A stretch of 64,000 nucleotides of DNA from Arthrobacter_J sp038199985 (lineage in GTDB: Bacteria > Actinomycetota > Actinomycetes > Actinomycetales > Micrococcaceae): positions 1 to 64,000 of the forward strand of contig JBBPYK010000069.1 of assembly GCA_038199985.1 (NCBI GenBank). Reading direction: 5' to 3'. The position numbers and the translations under genes were made by a program. The notes below the pieces were generated by a model. That model saw only the letters and a list, made by a program, of their open reading frames with translations. It searched no databases and was not told the DNA's origin. This document shows, piece after piece, positions 25,385 through 33,775 of the stretch (positions are counted from its first letter, which is position 1; each line of letters opens with the position of its first letter).

Positions 25385-27343
25385 TTACCAGATCCGCACT
25401 CTGTCGGAGAGATCCAGCCATAGATCGTCACCTGGGCTCACATCGAAGGCTTGTTGGAACTCATCAAGGTTTCGCACGACTGCGTTGCACCTGAACTCAT
25501 TCGGCGAATGGGGGTCCATGGTGAGCCGTCGTTCGGCTTCTTCCTGGCGAATGATCTGTCGCCAGCACTCCGCCCACGAGAAAAAGAAGCGCTGATCGCC
25601 ACTCAGTCCATCGATGACAGGTGACTCCTGACCATCAAGGCTAAGTCGGTAGGCTGCATAAGCGATTGTCAGACCACCTAGGTCGCCAATGTTCTCCCCG
25701 AGGGTGAGCTTTCCGTTGACCTGATGCCCGGGAGCTGCCGACGGTGACAGGGCCTCGTACTGTTCTACCAGTCGCGACGTCAGTGCCTCAAAGGCAGTTC
25801 GGTCGTCCTCCGTCCACCAGTCCACGAGGGCGCCCGTTCCGTCGAACCGGGAACCCTGATCATCAAAACCATGTCCAATTTCGTGGCCGATAACCGCACC
25901 TATACCACCGTAGTTCGCTGCAGGATCAGCCTCAGCGTCGAAGAATGGAGGCTGGAGGATCGCCGCGGGGAACGCGATTTCGTTCATTGTCGGCATGTAA
26001 TAGGCATTGACCGTCTGCGGGGTAATCAGCCACTCACCTCGATCTATGGGTTGGCCTAGTTTGCCGAGGTTTCTGCGTAGCTCAAACAGCGCTGCGCGTT
26101 GCACATTGCCCACTAGATTGCTGTCAATCTCCAAAGTGGAATAGTCCCGCCAAAAATCAGGAAATCCGATTTTTGTGCTGAATAGTGAAAGTTTCTCCAG
26201 CGCACGTTCCTGGGTTTCTGACGTCATCCAGGGTAATCCGGTAATAGCGTCCCTATATGCCTCAAGGAGATTCTCTACCAGCTGTAGCATTTTCTCCTTG
26301 TGACCAACAGGGAAATGCCGGGCGACGTACTCTTGGCCGATAGCTTCGCCCATGATGTCCTCCACCAGAGAAACGCCACGCTTCCAACGATCCCTGATGA
26401 CCGGCGTACCGCTGAGGTTTCTTCCAAAGAAGTTAAAGCTGCTGGAGACGAACGATTCTGGGAGATAATCGGCGAAGGAGATCAATACCCGGGTTCGGAG
26501 CCAGTCTTTCCAAACATTCAGTTCCTCGGACGTTAGGAGACAAGCAAGGGTGGAGAGGAAGTCCGGCTGGCATACGATGATTTCCTGGCGTTGTGTTCTC
26601 GAGACCCCCATGCTCTCAAGCCATTGTGCTGCTGCCGAATAATGTGTTTCCATCTCGTCAGCTGAGTAGAGGTTGTAAACTGCCTGTGGGTTCCTGCACA
26701 TGACTTTGTCCATGTGTCCGGCCGCAAGTTTTGTCTCCAATTCCATGACCGCTGCCGCACGACCACGACTGTTGTCGAGCCCCGCAAGGTCCATGAGCTC
26801 TTCAAGAAACGCCTGGTATTGGACACGAATATCCTGAAACTTATTGTCACGGTAGTAGGACTCATCGGGAAGGCCGAGGGCCGCCTGATAGATGTGCAGG
26901 ATATAACGCGTGGGATCGCCTGCGTCGTTGCTGACGTACGCGGCCAACAGCCCTGCAACGCCTTGCCTACTGAGCTGTCCCGAAATTGCGATCAGGCTGT
27001 CAGGATCGACAACTTCATCGATGGAGTCCAGAAGAGAGCGAACGGGGGAGAGCCCGGCATCCTCGATGGTCGCCTCATCCATGAAACTGGAAAAAAGTCG
27101 GCCGATCTTTTGTTTGTTGTCGGGTTTGTCCTCGCGGTTGTCGCTGCCGTCGGCAGCCTCTTCGATAATCTGCTTGACGTTCTCTTCGACCGCATCCCTA
27201 AGCTTCGTGAATGACCCTTCGAGGGGCCGGTCATCGGGAATGCTGGTGTTGTTCATCCACGTGCCGTTGACGTGTTTGAACAGGTCGTCCTGGGGACGAA
27301 CTGACTTGTCGATGTTCCCGAGTTCGATGCCAGATTTTTGCAC
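25385..27343 (-). CDS. pepO: M13 family metallopeptidase (PepO/neprilysin type)
   Basis: Zinc endopeptidase of the M13 family; 652 aa. The zinc motif is HEIGH (about residue 485), with the downstream glutamate in LTLGENIGDLGG and the substrate-binding NAYYMP. No signal peptide is visible, so it is probably cytoplasmic. GTG at 27343 is chosen because AAAGGAG is 5 nt upstream; a GTG at 27367 would place that site inside the gene. Divergent from leuA. Confidence 0.95.
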   Translation of the reverse strand: MQKSGIELGNIDKSVRPQDDLFKHVNGTWMNNTSIPDDRPLEGSFTKLRDAVEENVKQIIEEAADGSDNREDKPDNKQKIGRLFSSFMDEATIEDAGLSPVRSLLDSIDEVVDPDSLIAISGQLSRQGVAGLLAAYVSNDAGDPTRYILHIYQAALGLPDESYYRDNKFQDIRVQYQAFLEELMDLAGLDNSRGRAAAVMELETKLAAGHMDKVMCRNPQAVYNLYSADEMETHYSAAAQWLESMGVSRTQRQEIIVCQPDFLSTLACLLTSEELNVWKDWLRTRVLISFADYLPESFVSSSFNFFGRNLSGTPVIRDRWKRGVSLVEDIMGEAIGQEYVARHFPVGHKEKMLQLVENLLEAYRDAITGLPWMTSETQERALEKLSLFSTKIGFPDFWRDYSTLEIDSNLVGNVQRAALFELRRNLGKLGQPIDRGEWLITPQTVNAYYMPTMNEIAFPAAILQPPFFDAEADPAANYGGIGAVIGHEIGHGFDDQGSRFDGTGALVDWWTEDDRTAFEALTSRLVEQYEALSPSAAPGHQVNGKLTLGENIGDLGGLTIAYAAYRLSLDGQESPVIDGLSGDQRFFFSWAECWRQIIRQEEAERRLTMDPHSPNEFRCNAVVRNLDEFQQAFDVSPGDDLWLDLSDRVRIW

Positions 27344-27449
27344 GCGTTCTCCTTTATTAGCAGTCACTTAGAGACGTCACGTTGCTATCCAGCCGTCTCA
27401 TACTGCGGAATAGACACCTGTGGGACGCCTTCCCCAGTATGCCCCGTGC

Positions 27450-27462
27450 TAGGGTTTTTATG
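27450..27462 (+). promoter_or_regulatory. Candidate leaderless promoter of the leuA leader
   Basis: TAGGGT (27450-27455) ends 7 nt before the GTG at 27462, so the transcript would start at the first codon of the leader peptide. The geometry is the same as at the leuS leader. Confidence 0.5.
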
Positions 27463-27521
27463 TGCGCGCAGAGATCGTCCTTCTTATCTGCCGCGGCGGG
27501 GCCACGTTGACGAACGTCTGA
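27462..27521 (+). CDS. leuA leader peptide, 19 aa, branched-chain rich
   Basis: The frame reads (V/M)RAEIVLLICRGGATLTNV. It contains the unbroken run I-V-L-L-I at positions 5-9, all branched-chain residues, followed by CRGGA. It ends 76 nt before the ATG of 2-isopropylmalate synthase, the committed step of leucine synthesis. Leader peptides of this sort upstream of leuA are known or predicted in actinobacteria. No T-run terminator is visible after it, so control may act on leuA translation or through a structure I cannot fold by hand. Confidence 0.7.
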   Translation: MRAEIVLLICRGGATLTNV

Positions 27522-27597
27522 CAGGCCGAACCCTCGCTGCGGAGTTTGCGGTGCCGGCCGGAAATCTTGTCCCACCTAGAAAAGGCCACATTTCCTC

Positions 27598-29349
27598 ATG
27601 CAAAACGCACAGAAGCCCTCTGGAATGCCAACTCACAAGTACCTGCCGTACCACGAGCAGATTGCCTTGGAACTGCCCGACCGCACTTGGCCAGAGCAAC
27701 GAATCTCGAAGGCGCCGCGGTGGTGCGCGGTGGATCTACGAGACGGAAACCAAGCGCTGATCGATCCGATGAGCCCGGAACGCAAACATCGAATGTTCGA
27801 CCTTCTGGTTCGCATGGGATACAAGGAGATCGAGGTAGGATTCCCCTCCGCGTCCCAGACCGATTTCGATTTCGTCCGCCAGCTCATAGAAGGCGACCGC
27901 ATACCCGATGACGTCTCCATCCAAGTCTTGACCCAGGCCCGCGAACATCTGATTGAGAAAACATTCGACTCTCTGGAGGGAGCAGACCGCGCCATTGTTC
28001 ATCTCTACAATTCGACATCTGTCCTCCAGCGACGCGTGGTCTTCAACCAAGATATGGACGGCATAATTGATATTGCTTTGACTGGTGCAAGACTCTGCCG
28101 GAAATTTGAAGAGAACCTGAGCGGCACTGAGATTACGTACGAGTATTCACCAGAGTCCTTTACCGGCACAGAACTCGAGTTCGCGGCGCGGATCTGCAAC
28201 GAGGTGTCAGGTGTCTTTGAGGCGTCAGCCGATAGAAATGTCATCCTGAACCTCCCTGCAACGGTCGAAATGGCAACCCCGAACATCTACGCTGACTCTA
28301 TTGAGTGGATGAGCCGACACCTAGAGAATCGAGAGAACATTATTCTCTCGCTGCATCCCCACAACGACCGCGGCACTGGTGTTGCAGCCGCCGAGCTGGG
28401 GTATCTAGCTGGCGCCGACCGGATTGAGGGATGCTTGTTCGGAAATGGTGAGCGGACCGGAAACGTGGATCTTGTGACATTGGGGCTCAATCTCTTTAGC
28501 CAGGGGGTGGACCCCCAAATAGATTTCAGCGATATTGACGACATACGCAGAACCGCCGAGTACTGTAATCAGCTCTCGGTGCCTGAACGTTCTCCCTATG
28601 GTGGTGACCTCGTGTTCACAGCGTTCTCCGGCTCTCATCAGGACGCCATCAAGAAGGGCTTCGAAGCACGCGAAAAGGACGCCGCAGCAGCTGGCAAAGG
28701 CATCGAAGACATTATTTGGGCTGTTCCTTATCTGCCGATCGATCCCAAGGACATTGGTCGTTCCTATGAGGCAGTCATCAGAGTCAACTCGCAGTCCGGC
28801 AAGGGAGGCGTGGCGTATCTGCTCAAGAATGAACATCATTTGGATTTGCCTCGACGGGCGCAGATCGAATTCTCCGGTGTCGTGCAGAAGCGCACGGAAA
28901 CGGCAGGAGGAGAAGTAAGCGGTGCTGAACTGTGGAGTATTTTTACTGACGAGTATCTGCCTGCCGGTCACGATCGAACATCGTGGGGTCTCTATGGGCT
29001 GACTTCGGTCAAATCGGAGACACGGGATAACGGCCAGGTCCAGTTGACCCTCTCACTGAGCGTCAACGGTGTACAGCAGCGTCGCTCTGCGGAGGGCAAC
29101 GGTCCCATTGCCGCATTGCTCAATATCCTTGCTCAAGATGGCGTTGACGTTCGGGTTCTGGACTATTCGGAACACGCCCTCTCGGAAGGCGGAAATGCAC
29201 GGGCGGCTGCCTACGTGGAATGTGCGGTGGGGGAGCGGGTCCTCTGGGGCGTCGGTATTGAGTCGAACACCAATATGTCTTCATTGAAAGCAGTGATTTC
29301 TGCTGTCAACAGAGCTATCCGGGATTCGGCTTCACGCACAGACGCGTGA
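27598..29349 (+). CDS. leuA: 2-isopropylmalate synthase
   Basis: Condenses acetyl-CoA with 2-ketoisovalerate, the first step of leucine synthesis; 583 aa, the long actinobacterial form. The catalytic TIM barrel begins at CAVDLRDGNQALIDPMS. The metal-binding HPHNDRGTG lies at about residues 252-260. The C-terminal allosteric LeuA dimer domain (from about residue 440) is the leucine feedback site. ATG at 27598 has only a weak AAAAGG upstream, which fits control by the leader region. Confidence 0.97.
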   Translation: MQNAQKPSGMPTHKYLPYHEQIALELPDRTWPEQRISKAPRWCAVDLRDGNQALIDPMSPERKHRMFDLLVRMGYKEIEVGFPSASQTDFDFVRQLIEGDRIPDDVSIQVLTQAREHLIEKTFDSLEGADRAIVHLYNSTSVLQRRVVFNQDMDGIIDIALTGARLCRKFEENLSGTEITYEYSPESFTGTELEFAARICNEVSGVFEASADRNVILNLPATVEMATPNIYADSIEWMSRHLENRENIILSLHPHNDRGTGVAAAELGYLAGADRIEGCLFGNGERTGNVDLVTLGLNLFSQGVDPQIDFSDIDDIRRTAEYCNQLSVPERSPYGGDLVFTAFSGSHQDAIKKGFEAREKDAAAAGKGIEDIIWAVPYLPIDPKDIGRSYEAVIRVNSQSGKGGVAYLLKNEHHLDLPRRAQIEFSGVVQKRTETAGGEVSGAELWSIFTDEYLPAGHDRTSWGLYGLTSVKSETRDNGQVQLTLSLSVNGVQQRRSAEGNGPIAALLNILAQDGVDVRVLDYSEHALSEGGNARAAAYVECAVGERVLWGVGIESNTNMSSLKAVISAVNRAIRDSASRTDA

Positions 29350-29385
29350 AACTGCTCAAGTCGCCCGGGCAGGCTATCCCGGTGA

Positions 29386-29398
29386 GAGAATGGCTCTG
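29386..29398 (+). promoter_or_regulatory. Possible leaderless -10 box of recO
   Basis: GAGAAT (29386-29391) ends 7 nt before the recO GTG. It departs from TANNNT at the first base, so support is weak; only spacing and absence of a ribosome site favour it. Confidence 0.25.
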
Positions 29399-30150
29399 TG
29401 CGCAGTAACTCATTTGGGTCAAGGTCCTACCGTGACGAGGGCGTGGTTCTTCGGACCTATAAGTTGGGAGAGGCAGACCGGATCATCATTCTGCTGACTC
29501 GTGGCCGAGGGCAGGTCCGAGCGGTAGCTAAGGGTGTCCGTCGCACAACCAGTAAGTTTGGGTCGCGGCTCGAACCCTTCATGGTGTCGGAACTGCAACT
29601 CGTAGCCGGACGCACTCTGGATGTGGTCACTCAGGTCCAGACCAAAGGTGCGTACGGCTACGGGATTGCGGCCGACTACGGGCGGTACACCGCAGCGACT
29701 GCCATAGTAGAAGCAGCCGAGCGACTCACCGACGTCGACAGCGAATCAGGTGCTGCGCACTATGGATTGGTGGTTGGTGCTCTGGCAGCTTTGAATAGAA
29801 ACGCACATCCTCCAGAGCTGATCCTGGACTCATATCTACTGCGGGCATTGTCCACTGCAGGTTGGACGCCAAACTTCGTCGACTGTGCTCGGTGCGGGGC
29901 TACAGGACCGCACACAGCGTTCTCGGCCCCCCTCGGAGGTGCCGTCTGTCCCGACTGTCGCCCTCCCGGCTCGCCGTCGCCAGCTCCTGAGACGATGCTG
30001 TTGCTCGCGTCCCTCCTCGCTGGCGACTGGGAGCACGCCGAGACCTCTGCAGCACCCCAGCGCCGGGAAGCTGCGGGACTTGTGGCAAGCTTTCTCCAGT
30101 GGCACCTGGAGCGTGTCTTGAAATCTCTCAAACACGTGGAGCGTATGTGA
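29398..30150 (+). CDS. recO: DNA repair protein RecO
   Basis: Recombination mediator of the RecFOR pathway that anneals DNA and loads RecA; 250 aa from GTG at 29398. The N-terminal OB fold begins YRDEGVVLRTYKLGEADRII. The C-terminal region has a zinc-type cluster CARCGATG and CPDC. The stop overlaps the uppS start (GTGA). Confidence 0.95.
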   Translation: MRSNSFGSRSYRDEGVVLRTYKLGEADRIIILLTRGRGQVRAVAKGVRRTTSKFGSRLEPFMVSELQLVAGRTLDVVTQVQTKGAYGYGIAADYGRYTAATAIVEAAERLTDVDSESGAAHYGLVVGALAALNRNAHPPELILDSYLLRALSTAGWTPNFVDCARCGATGPHTAFSAPLGGAVCPDCRPPGSPSPAPETMLLLASLLAGDWEHAETSAAPQRREAAGLVASFLQWHLERVLKSLKHVERM

Positions 30151-30971
30151 GCCGTCGTCAGAAAGCACCGCTAGCTGTACCTGGAAATCATCCATCCGGC
30201 GCCGTCCCGCCGCGATTACCGAAAGCGTTGATCCCGCGGCATGTTGCGATCGTCATGGATGGCAACGGTCGTTGGGCTAACCAAAAGGGACTGCCCCGCG
30301 TTGAAGGTCACAGGGCGGGTGAGGCGTCCCTATTAGACGTCATGGCAGGAGCCCTTCAGATGGGCATCCAACACGTCTCGGTTTACGCATTTTCAACGGA
30401 AAACTGGAAGCGTTCTCCCGAAGAGGTCCGCTTTTTGATGGGCTTCAGTCGCGATGTACTCCGCCGCCAGCGTGACCTGCTCGACTCATGGGGCGTGCGA
30501 ATACGTTGGTCGGGCCGTCGACCCCGACTATGGCAGTCGGTGATCAAAGAACTGGAGATTGCGGAGAACCAAACACGTCAGAATACGACCTGCACCCTGA
30601 CCATGTGCGTCAACTACGGAAGCCGGGCAGAAATCGTGGATGCCGTGACCGCTATTGCAGCCAGGGTACAGTCAGGTGACCTCAAACCATCCTCGATCAA
30701 CGAGAAGACGATTCAACGATTTCTCGATGAACCCGACCTTCCGGACGTCGACCTATTTCTTCGGACCTCAGGTGAGCAACGTCTGTCGAACTTCATGTTG
30801 TGGCAGTCGGCGTACGCGGAACTGGTCTTCATGGACACGCTATGGCCCGATGTCGATAGGCGAACGCTCTGGTCTGCTGTGGAAATATACGCCTCGCGAG
30901 ACCGGCGCTACGGTGGCGCCGTCGATGCTACCCCTACTAATTCCGAGGTTGGGCCGAACACCGGCCACTAG
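30147..30971 (+). CDS. uppS: Isoprenyl transferase (undecaprenyl/decaprenyl diphosphate synthase family)
   Basis: cis-prenyltransferase that makes the polyprenyl diphosphate carrier for cell-wall synthesis; 274 aa. GTG at 30147 overlaps the recO stop by 4 nt, with GGAG 5 nt upstream. Catalytic motif HVAIVMDGNGRW lies at about residues 32-43. SVYAFSTENW and DLFLRTSGEQRLSNFMLWQ follow. Chain length (C50 or C55) cannot be read from the sequence. The stop directly abuts that of the convergent hydrolase gene. Confidence 0.95.
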   Translation: MSRRQKAPLAVPGNHPSGAVPPRLPKALIPRHVAIVMDGNGRWANQKGLPRVEGHRAGEASLLDVMAGALQMGIQHVSVYAFSTENWKRSPEEVRFLMGFSRDVLRRQRDLLDSWGVRIRWSGRRPRLWQSVIKELEIAENQTRQNTTCTLTMCVNYGSRAEIVDAVTAIAARVQSGDLKPSSINEKTIQRFLDEPDLPDVDLFLRTSGEQRLSNFMLWQSAYAELVFMDTLWPDVDRRTLWSAVEIYASRDRRYGGAVDATPTNSEVGPNTGH

Positions 30972-31964
30972 CTAGTGCTTTTGGCCGACAGGCATGTAGG
31001 CCTCGGCCCAACGCCGCATCGTCTCATAGGTGCGCTTTCGAACCTCCTCCGAGGACAAGAGAACATCGTGAAGGGCGCCATGAAGCTGAACAACGGTGAC
31101 GTGATCACCGAGTTTGAGAGCCTTATCCCGCATAAGGTCTGCGTCTAGCACGCTATCGGAGGCCATCATCGTTTCCTTCCAGACAGGGCTGATAGTCGAC
31201 GTCGCCGATGTCAGGACAAGGATGGGAACCGACAGTCGCAGACCTCTGTTGACGGAGTTATGACCCGTTAAAACAGCAGAAAGCCAGCCCGCCGTCACTG
31301 GAAACCCGAATTCCGGGCGCCAGCGCTCGTCAAGATCCCACTCGCCGTTCCGCGACCGACTGATACTGCGCCAGTAGAACCCAAATTCCGGAAATTTGAT
31401 TCGCGTCATGGGCCGGATTCTGGCAATGGACTCGAACAGCCCCACAGTCACCGAGCGAATGATCGAACTTCCGGTAAAATCAAGCCACGGGCTGTTGAGC
31501 ACCAGCGCACTCACGGCACCTGGGTTTCTTTGCGTCCAAAGCGCCGCGACTAACCCACCGGTTGAATGCCCCATCATGCTGATGTCGTAGGACTCCCGTG
31601 CTATGCCCGCGTTCCGCAGGTCGACTTGAATAACCAAGAGCGCTGCCTCAATGTCGGCGTCATACTCCTCCAGATCGGTAACGTACCCGCTCGTCTGCCA
31701 CGGCCTCAAACTGCGGCCATACTTCCGGAGATCCAAAGCGTAGAAAGCGAAGCCCGCGTCCGTCCAGAACTGTGCCAGATCCCGCTGATGAAAATAGTCA
31801 CTCCAACCGTGCAGGTAGAGGATTACACGCGTTGTAGATCCGGTGGGTGGATCCTTTGGGCTGATGATGGTCGCTACAACCTGTCCCTCCTCGTCTGGTG
31901 GCAATGGAAGCGTCAAGCAGCGGAACTCGTCGCCCAGCACATCATCAGACCAATGGAAATCCAT
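30972..31964 (-). CDS. Alpha/beta hydrolase (serine aminopeptidase S33 / lysophospholipase-like)
   Basis: Predicted cytoplasmic serine hydrolase of 330 aa, substrate unknown; lipase or esterase activity is plausible. The oxyanion region is LYLHGWSDYF. The nucleophile lies in GHSTGG at about residue 131. A late aspartate and the histidine in LHGALHDVLLSSEEVR complete a likely triad. Its stop codon is adjacent to the uppS stop, tail to tail. Confidence 0.88.
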   Translation of the reverse strand: MDFHWSDDVLGDEFRCLTLPLPPDEEGQVVATIISPKDPPTGSTTRVILYLHGWSDYFHQRDLAQFWTDAGFAFYALDLRKYGRSLRPWQTSGYVTDLEEYDADIEAALLVIQVDLRNAGIARESYDISMMGHSTGGLVAALWTQRNPGAVSALVLNSPWLDFTGSSIIRSVTVGLFESIARIRPMTRIKFPEFGFYWRSISRSRNGEWDLDERWRPEFGFPVTAGWLSAVLTGHNSVNRGLRLSVPILVLTSATSTISPVWKETMMASDSVLDADLMRDKALKLGDHVTVVQLHGALHDVLLSSEEVRKRTYETMRRWAEAYMPVGQKH

Positions 31965-31976
31965 GTTCCGAGACTA
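31964..31976 (-). promoter_or_regulatory. Candidate leaderless -10 box of the alpha/beta hydrolase
   Basis: On the minus strand TAGTCT (31976-31971) ends 7 nt before the ATG at 31964, and no Shine-Dalgarno sequence is present. Confidence 0.45.
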
Positions 31977-32061
31977 CGTGTTGTGACGCATCCATTCATC
32001 GCAGCACATCGCGCAGATAGTTGAGTTGGAAGTATTGACTGCTTCATGGCATTTTTAAGCC

Positions 32062-33129
32062 ATGCGCCTATACCCTGCCTTCTTCCGGCTTGTCTTCTCC
32101 CGTATGGATGCCGAACGAGCGCATGCCATCGGATTTACGTTGATCCGGTTGGCCGGCGATTGTGGTGCCGGACGTGTTCTGCGTCGTTTGTGCCGTCCCC
32201 CTGTTGTACTGAGGACAGAGGCCCTTGGGATGGTTTTTCCGTCGCCCTTTGGACTTGCCGCCGGTTTTGACAAGAGAGGCCACGGCATTAGCGCGCTCAC
32301 TGACCTGGGATTCGGGCACATAGAGGTTGGGACAATTACAGGACAGGCGCAGCCTGGCAATGCGACGCCGCGCTTGTTTCGTCTCATTGAGGACCGGGCT
32401 GTCATCAACCGGATGGGTTTCAATAACGATGGGGCACTGGCTGTCGCGCCTCGCGTGGCGTCGGCTCGACGAAAACTAGAGTCTCTCTATGGTTCTAACA
32501 GGCCGATTGTTGGCCTCAATATTGGTAAGACCAAGACTGTTGACCTTGCCGATGCCATCTCCGATTATCTCGTGAGCACCCGTGAACTTGCACCTCATGC
32601 GGACTATCTGGTGGTCAATGTGAGCTCACCCAACACTCCGGGACTCAGGCAGCTGCAAGATATAGCTTCGCTAAAGCCATTGCTGGAGCAAGTACGTGAG
32701 ACCGCTACGAGAACGGCCAAGAGGCGGATTCCGCTACTCGTCAAAATCGCACCGGACCTGTCCGACGAGGACATCCGGGACGTGGCAGATCTCGCGGTCC
32801 AGCTTCAACTTGACGGTATTGTCGCCACCAATACCACCGTTTCGCGAACAAATTTGGAGACCTCAGTCCAAGACGTGCAGAAGGCCGGAGATGGTGGATT
32901 GAGCGGTGCACCACTAGCTCAACGCTCACTCGAGGTATTGAAACAACTGCGAGCCACCGTAGGGCCGAACCTGGTGCTCATTTCCGTCGGTGGTGTTGAA
33001 ACCGCATATGACGTACAAGAACGACTAGACGCCGGTGCAACTCTGGTCCAGGGATACACTGCGTTCCTCTATGAAGGTCCGCTCTGGGCAAGGACCATCA
33101 ATAAAACACTGGCAGCTGCACGGAGCTAG
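32062..33129 (+). CDS. pyrD: Dihydroorotate dehydrogenase (quinone), class 2
   Basis: Membrane-associated FMN enzyme that oxidises dihydroorotate to orotate with quinone as acceptor, in pyrimidine synthesis; 355 aa. An N-terminal amphipathic helix (LYPAFFRLVFSRMDAERAH) marks class 2. FMN and substrate sites are GLAAGFDKRG, INRMGFNNDG, NVSSPNTPGLR (about residue 187) and SVGGVETA. Start is ATG at 32062 with no clear ribosome site. Confidence 0.96.
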   Translation: MRLYPAFFRLVFSRMDAERAHAIGFTLIRLAGDCGAGRVLRRLCRPPVVLRTEALGMVFPSPFGLAAGFDKRGHGISALTDLGFGHIEVGTITGQAQPGNATPRLFRLIEDRAVINRMGFNNDGALAVAPRVASARRKLESLYGSNRPIVGLNIGKTKTVDLADAISDYLVSTRELAPHADYLVVNVSSPNTPGLRQLQDIASLKPLLEQVRETATRTAKRRIPLLVKIAPDLSDEDIRDVADLAVQLQLDGIVATNTTVSRTNLETSVQDVQKAGDGGLSGAPLAQRSLEVLKQLRATVGPNLVLISVGGVETAYDVQERLDAGATLVQGYTAFLYEGPLWARTINKTLAAARS

Positions 33130-33143
33130 ACCAAGCGTGGCAC

Positions 33144-33719
33144 TCAGGACGGATACTGGCCGCGCCGGACACCGGGCTTGGGAAGCCGCATGGGACGAAT
33201 TTGCAATGCCCGGGTGATGCCGTACCAGATGGCGCCCTGCTCGGGATCGCCAATGGCCGCGGTCAACTTCTTCCGAAGCGACCGTGACAGAAGAATTGAA
33301 TCAACCACCACCGCGGCCATGATGACGAAAAACGCGATCAGAATAATTTCCTGTAGCGCAGGGCTGGGCACGAGGCTGAGCACAACAAAAGCGAGGGCGA
33401 AAGCCAAAAGGAACTCTCCGACGTTCCAACGGGCATCTACATAGTCGCGTACAAATCGGCGGCTCGGCCCCTTGTCCCTGAGCGGCAGGTAGCGCTCTTC
33501 TCCTGTTTCCAACGCCTGACGCATACGGGACCGCTCGATTGCCATGGCTTCACGGTTAGCCTTTTTGGCCGCTTTGCGATCATCCGGCACCAGCGGGCGC
33601 TTGCGCGCCGCTTCCTGCGTCCGGCGCTTTGGCGTTGGTGCTCCTTTACCGGTATTGACTGGAGCGTTCTGTTGATTCTGTTCCTGGGCTGAAGGCGCCT
33701 CGTTCTTACGTCCAAACAC
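33144..33719 (-). CDS. DUF3043 membrane protein
   Basis: Actinobacterial membrane protein of 191 aa, function unknown. The GTG at 33719 is chosen; longer frames upstream run into the divergent gene. The basic N-terminus (about 1-95) holds KRRTQEAARKRPLVPDDRKA. YLPLRDKGPSRRFVRDYVDA follows, then two membrane helices (about 103-145), a pattern typical of DUF3043. Confidence 0.88.
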   Translation of the reverse strand: MFGRKNEAPSAQEQNQQNAPVNTGKGAPTPKRRTQEAARKRPLVPDDRKAAKKANREAMAIERSRMRQALETGEERYLPLRDKGPSRRFVRDYVDARWNVGEFLLAFALAFVVLSLVPSPALQEIILIAFFVIMAAVVVDSILLSRSLRKKLTAAIGDPEQGAIWYGITRALQIRPMRLPKPGVRRGQYPS

Positions 33720-33731
33720 AATACAAGGATA
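33719..33731 (-). promoter_or_regulatory. Candidate leaderless -10 box of the DUF3043 gene
   Basis: On the minus strand TATCCT (33731-33726) ends 7 nt before the GTG at 33719. Confidence 0.45.
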
Positions 33732-33761
33732 CCTTGCATGTAAGTGTTGCCGCCGCACCGG

Positions 33762-33775
33762 TAGTCTGGGCACCA
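33762..33775 (+). promoter_or_regulatory. Candidate leaderless -10 box of the M20 dipeptidase
   Basis: TAGTCT (33762-33767) ends 8 nt before the ATG at 33775. It sits back to back with the DUF3043 promoter in a 55-nt divergent region. Confidence 0.4.
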
